A DNA stretch of 15,207 bases from JBBRHF01 sp038223055 (GTDB taxonomy: Bacteria > Actinomycetota > Actinomycetes > JACCUZ01), in assembly GCA_038223055.1 (NCBI GenBank), contig JBBRHF010000101.1, forward strand, positions 1-15,207, read 5' to 3'. The translations under genes and the position numbers were made by a program. The notes beneath the pieces were generated by a model that did not search any database, was not told the DNA's origin, and worked only from the letters and a program-made list of their open reading frames with translations. Positions within the stretch are counted from its first letter, which is position 1, and each line of letters starts with the position of its first letter. This document shows, one piece after another, positions 13,200 to 15,207 of this stretch.

Positions 13200-13301
13200 G
13201 GTCGGGCCATTCTCGCCTATCGGCGTGACGATCTCGCGCGCGACGGGCAACAGCGGCCAGACCGACCTCCACGTCGTACGTCGTCGAGGGGCGCCCGCCG
13301 G

Positions 13302-14399
13302 TCATTCCGACGGGTCCTCGGCGGTCCAGTCGCAGCCACACAGCGGGTGGGCCGACCAGGAGCGCCGGCGCAGCCGACCGCCGCCCTGGGCGATCTCGAT
13401 CGTCCCGTCCACCGTCGGCACCGGCGCCGGGTCCCGGCCGCTGTCGATGAACGCCAGGATCTGCAACGCGACATGCCCGGCCACGGTCGCCGCGAGGACC
13501 ACGTCGCAGGCCCGGACCGCACCGGCGGCGGTGCCCCCCACGGCGGCTGCCGCGTCGCTGCTGGTCAGCTGGGCCCGGATGCTCGGCCAGGCCCGGTCGC
13601 GGTCACACCGGTGCAGGTCGTGACATCGCTGGCAGGACGAGCGGCCGGGCACGACGAACGGGCCGATCACTCCGGTGTTCTCCCGCATGGCGGCGAACAG
13701 GTGGGGCACGCCCTGGCGGACCAGATCGTCAGGCAGGCCAGGAGGTGCGCCCTCGGCCACGACCGCCACGTCGGGAAGGGGTCGCCCCCGCGGCGGCGCG
13801 AGCCGCACCGAAGGAGCCGACCGGCGGGCCGCCCGCATCGCCGCATCCTGTCGGCGGAGCCCTTCGTCATCGGCCTGCAGGCCACCGGGTGCGGTGTCGG
13901 CCAGTGACGTCGGCGTCGGATCGACCACCGTCACGGCGCCCAGCCCGGCCGCAGCCAGCAACCCCACAACCGCCGCGCCGATGCGCCCGGCGCCGTGCAC
14001 GGCCACGAAGGCCGCCTGGCGCAGGCGCAGCACGCCCAGCCCGCCGGCGTCGTCATCGTGGGTGAGCGAGGCCGCGGCCAGGTCGGGCGCGAGCCGCTCA
14101 CGCTCGGCGCGGCTCAGCGAGCGCAGCACGCGATGGTCGGCGCTGACGTCCTCGAGGACACCCGCCCGGCGCAGCAAGTCCACCAGCGCGCTGGCCCGGC
14201 CGGGTTCGAGGCCCGACCTGACGGCTCCGGCGAGGACCCCGGTCAGATCGCGGCTCCCGTCCAGGCTGTCGACCAGTGCCACGGCGGCCGGGTCGAGACC
14301 GCCGATGACCACGGCGTGCTCGGGATCGAGGCCGAGCTGCAGGGTCGTGGAATCTCGCCACACCCGCCGCAGGGCCGGCTTGAGCTGAGGTCGGATCAC
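13302..14399 (-). CDS. ThiF/E1-like Rossmann-fold protein (Rv3196-type)
   Basis: This 365-aa protein has the nucleotide-binding core of the ThiF/MoeB/E1 family: VAVHGAGRIGAAVVGLLAAA (GAGRIG at 136-141) followed by VTVVD. Zinc ligands typical of the family are C256, C259 and C265 (SSCQRCHDLHRCDRD) and C354, C356 (LCGCDW). The N-terminal 90 residues resemble a winged-helix or precursor-binding region (VIGGLDPAAVALVDSLDGSR). E1 enzymes adenylate a C-terminal glycine of a carrier protein; no carrier gene is visible here. The usual E1 arginine finger and second ATP-loop residues are not obvious, so it may not be an active adenylyltransferase. I prefer the GTG at 14399 (MIRPQLKPALRRVWRDS); a GTG at 14432 is possible, and neither has a strong ribosome-binding site. 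It lies on the same strand upstream of the ABC1 gene. Confidence 0.8.
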   Translation of the reverse strand: MIRPQLKPALRRVWRDSTTLQLGLDPEHAVVIGGLDPAAVALVDSLDGSRDLTGVLAGAVRSGLEPGRASALVDLLRRAGVLEDVSADHRVLRSLSRAERERLAPDLAAASLTHDDDAGGLGVLRLRQAAFVAVHGAGRIGAAVVGLLAAAGLGAVTVVDPTPTSLADTAPGGLQADDEGLRRQDAAMRAARRSAPSVRLAPPRGRPLPDVAVVAEGAPPGLPDDLVRQGVPHLFAAMRENTGVIGPFVVPGRSSCQRCHDLHRCDRDRAWPSIRAQLTSSDAAAAVGGTAAGAVRACDVVLAATVAGHVALQILAFIDSGRDPAPVPTVDGTIEIAQGGGRLRRRSWSAHPLCGCDWTAEDPSE

Positions 14400-14488
14400 C
14401 CGAGCCCCCGGCCCCGTCGCACCTGCAGGCACCCGGTTGCTCGCACCTGCACACCGTCCTTCGTCCGAGGTAGCGGAGATCGAGCGTG

Positions 14489-15207
14489 TCAGACCGGCCC
14501 GGATTCACAGGGCGCCTCGTCCACAGCTCCACCCAGCGTGAGCGCGAGCACGGCCAGGGTGCGGGCGGCGAGCAGGACGTCGGGCAGTGGCACCGACTCG
14601 TCCGGCGAGTGCGCCAGCGCAGCGTCACCCGGGCCGTAGTGCAGCGTGGGGATGCCACCGCGGGCGAGCAGCCGCAGGTCGCTGCCGTAGGGCGCACCCC
14701 AGGTCTGCTGCGGCCCGCCGCCGGCGATCGCGTGGGCGTGCGCCACCCGGCCCGGCAGGTCGCTGCCCGCCGGCAACCGCCCCGGCCCGAACTGGCCCCC
14801 CCACCACTGCACCGTGACCGGGTGATCGCGCAGCCACGGGTCGCCGTCGAAGACCTCGCCGACGGCCGCTTCCAGCTCGGCGCGGGCGTGCTCCACGGTC
14901 TCGTCCAGCGCCACACCCAGCCGTCCCTCCGCCACGAGCAGGTCGGGGACGCTGGAGGCCCAGTCGCCGGCCCGCACCCGGCCGATCGATAGCGGGTAAG
15001 GGATCCTCCAGCGCTGCATCAGCGGATCGACGTCGGCGTTACGACGAGCCTCCAGCCCGGCCAGCGCAGCCCACACCGGCAGGAACTTCTCGATCGCGCT
15101 GACCCCTTCGCTGCGCCGGGCGGCGTGGGCCGCGCGGCCCGGCACAGCAAGCCGGAAGGTGAGGGCGCCGGCACAAGCTGGGACGAGGTGCAAGCCGGTG
15201 GGCTCGG
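14489..15207 (-). CDS. M20-family metallopeptidase (deacetylase/desuccinylase type), 5'-partial
   Basis: This is the C-terminal part of an M20 zinc hydrolase; the start and the first metal-binding motifs lie beyond the right edge. The first visible residues, EPTGLHLVPACAGALTFRL, are the conserved segment leading into the dimerisation domain, followed by GRAAHAARRSEGVSAIEKFL with the conserved domain His. The catalytic domain resumes with GAPYGSDLRLLARGGIPTLH and AHSPDESVPL, where the His is a zinc ligand. The family includes ArgE/DapE and carboxypeptidase G2-like enzymes that split acyl-amino acids or dipeptides. The substrate cannot be set from this part. It shares the strand of the ThiF-like gene, about 90 bp upstream of it, so cotranscription is possible. 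Confidence 0.88.
   Translation of the reverse strand, partial: EPTGLHLVPACAGALTFRLAVPGRAAHAARRSEGVSAIEKFLPVWAALAGLEARRNADVDPLMQRWRIPYPLSIGRVRAGDWASSVPDLLVAEGRLGVALDETVEHARAELEAAVGEVFDGDPWLRDHPVTVQWWGGQFGPGRLPAGSDLPGRVAHAHAIAGGGPQQTWGAPYGSDLRLLARGGIPTLHYGPGDAALAHSPDESVPLPDVLLAARTLAVLALTLGGAVDEAPCESGPV

Noticed and set aside
12738..13907. Plus-strand ORF of 389 aa opposite the ABC1 and ThiF-like genes
   Set aside because: Shadow of two minus-strand genes with clear motifs; no ribosome-binding site or recognisable domain.
14419..14451. Direct repeat CGCACCTGCA near the ThiF-like start
   Set aside because: Only two 10-bp copies in GC-rich DNA; could be chance and shows no link to a site or element.

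Overview
The window is very GC-rich, with GTG and TTG starts and little intergenic space. Its gene content points to an actinobacterium (Actinomycetota); I cannot name a genus. The backbone is a block I recognise from mycobacteria: nudC, a mycoredoxin-type glutaredoxin, uvrD2, whiB7, an ABC1/UbiB-like kinase and a ThiF-like protein (Rv3199c to Rv3196 in M. tuberculosis). Order and relative strands are kept for the genes I can compare from memory, from nudC to the ABC1 kinase. Two stretches interrupt the block: 941-3911 (gene debris and hypotheticals) and 7302-11782 (small whiB7-linked gene, LigD-type polymerase, a three-gene secretion-like module and a zinc-ribbon protein).

Left part (1-4019): the 5'-truncated nudC ends in a strong hairpin. 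Next is a degraded cyclic-di-GMP gene. Its GGDEF domain is intact, but the EAL domain has a one-base frameshift, an apparent inversion of about 80 bp, and then a direct junction to a SAM methyltransferase that has lost its N-terminal half. Two hypothetical genes and a small two-helix membrane protein follow.

Centre (4020-7731): the glutaredoxin and uvrD2 diverge from a shared 137-bp promoter region; uvrD2 is probably leaderless. Downstream lies whiB7 with a full attenuation leader: an AT-rich element 3 bp before the -35 box, a 73-codon uORF, an intrinsic terminator, and an antiterminator whose 5' arm is the end of the uORF. This is the layout expected for translation-stress induction of whiB7. 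The uORF carries an exact 27-bp in-frame duplication. A small helical gene overlaps the whiB7 stop codon, and an array of hairpins separates it from the LigD-type polymerase gene.

Right part (7731-15207): the LigD-type polymerase is followed by three tightly coupled genes. These encode a 105-aa helical protein with a YxxxE motif, a protein with a WXG100-like N-terminus and a DUF1023-type alpha/beta hydrolase domain, and a protein of unknown family. Together they look like a type VII secretion-linked enzyme module, though no secretion machinery is in the window. A 58-aa zinc-ribbon gene then converges on the ABC1 kinase gene, followed on the minus strand by the ThiF-like gene and a 5'-truncated M20 peptidase gene. 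I saw no rRNA, tRNA, CRISPR array or recognisable transposase.
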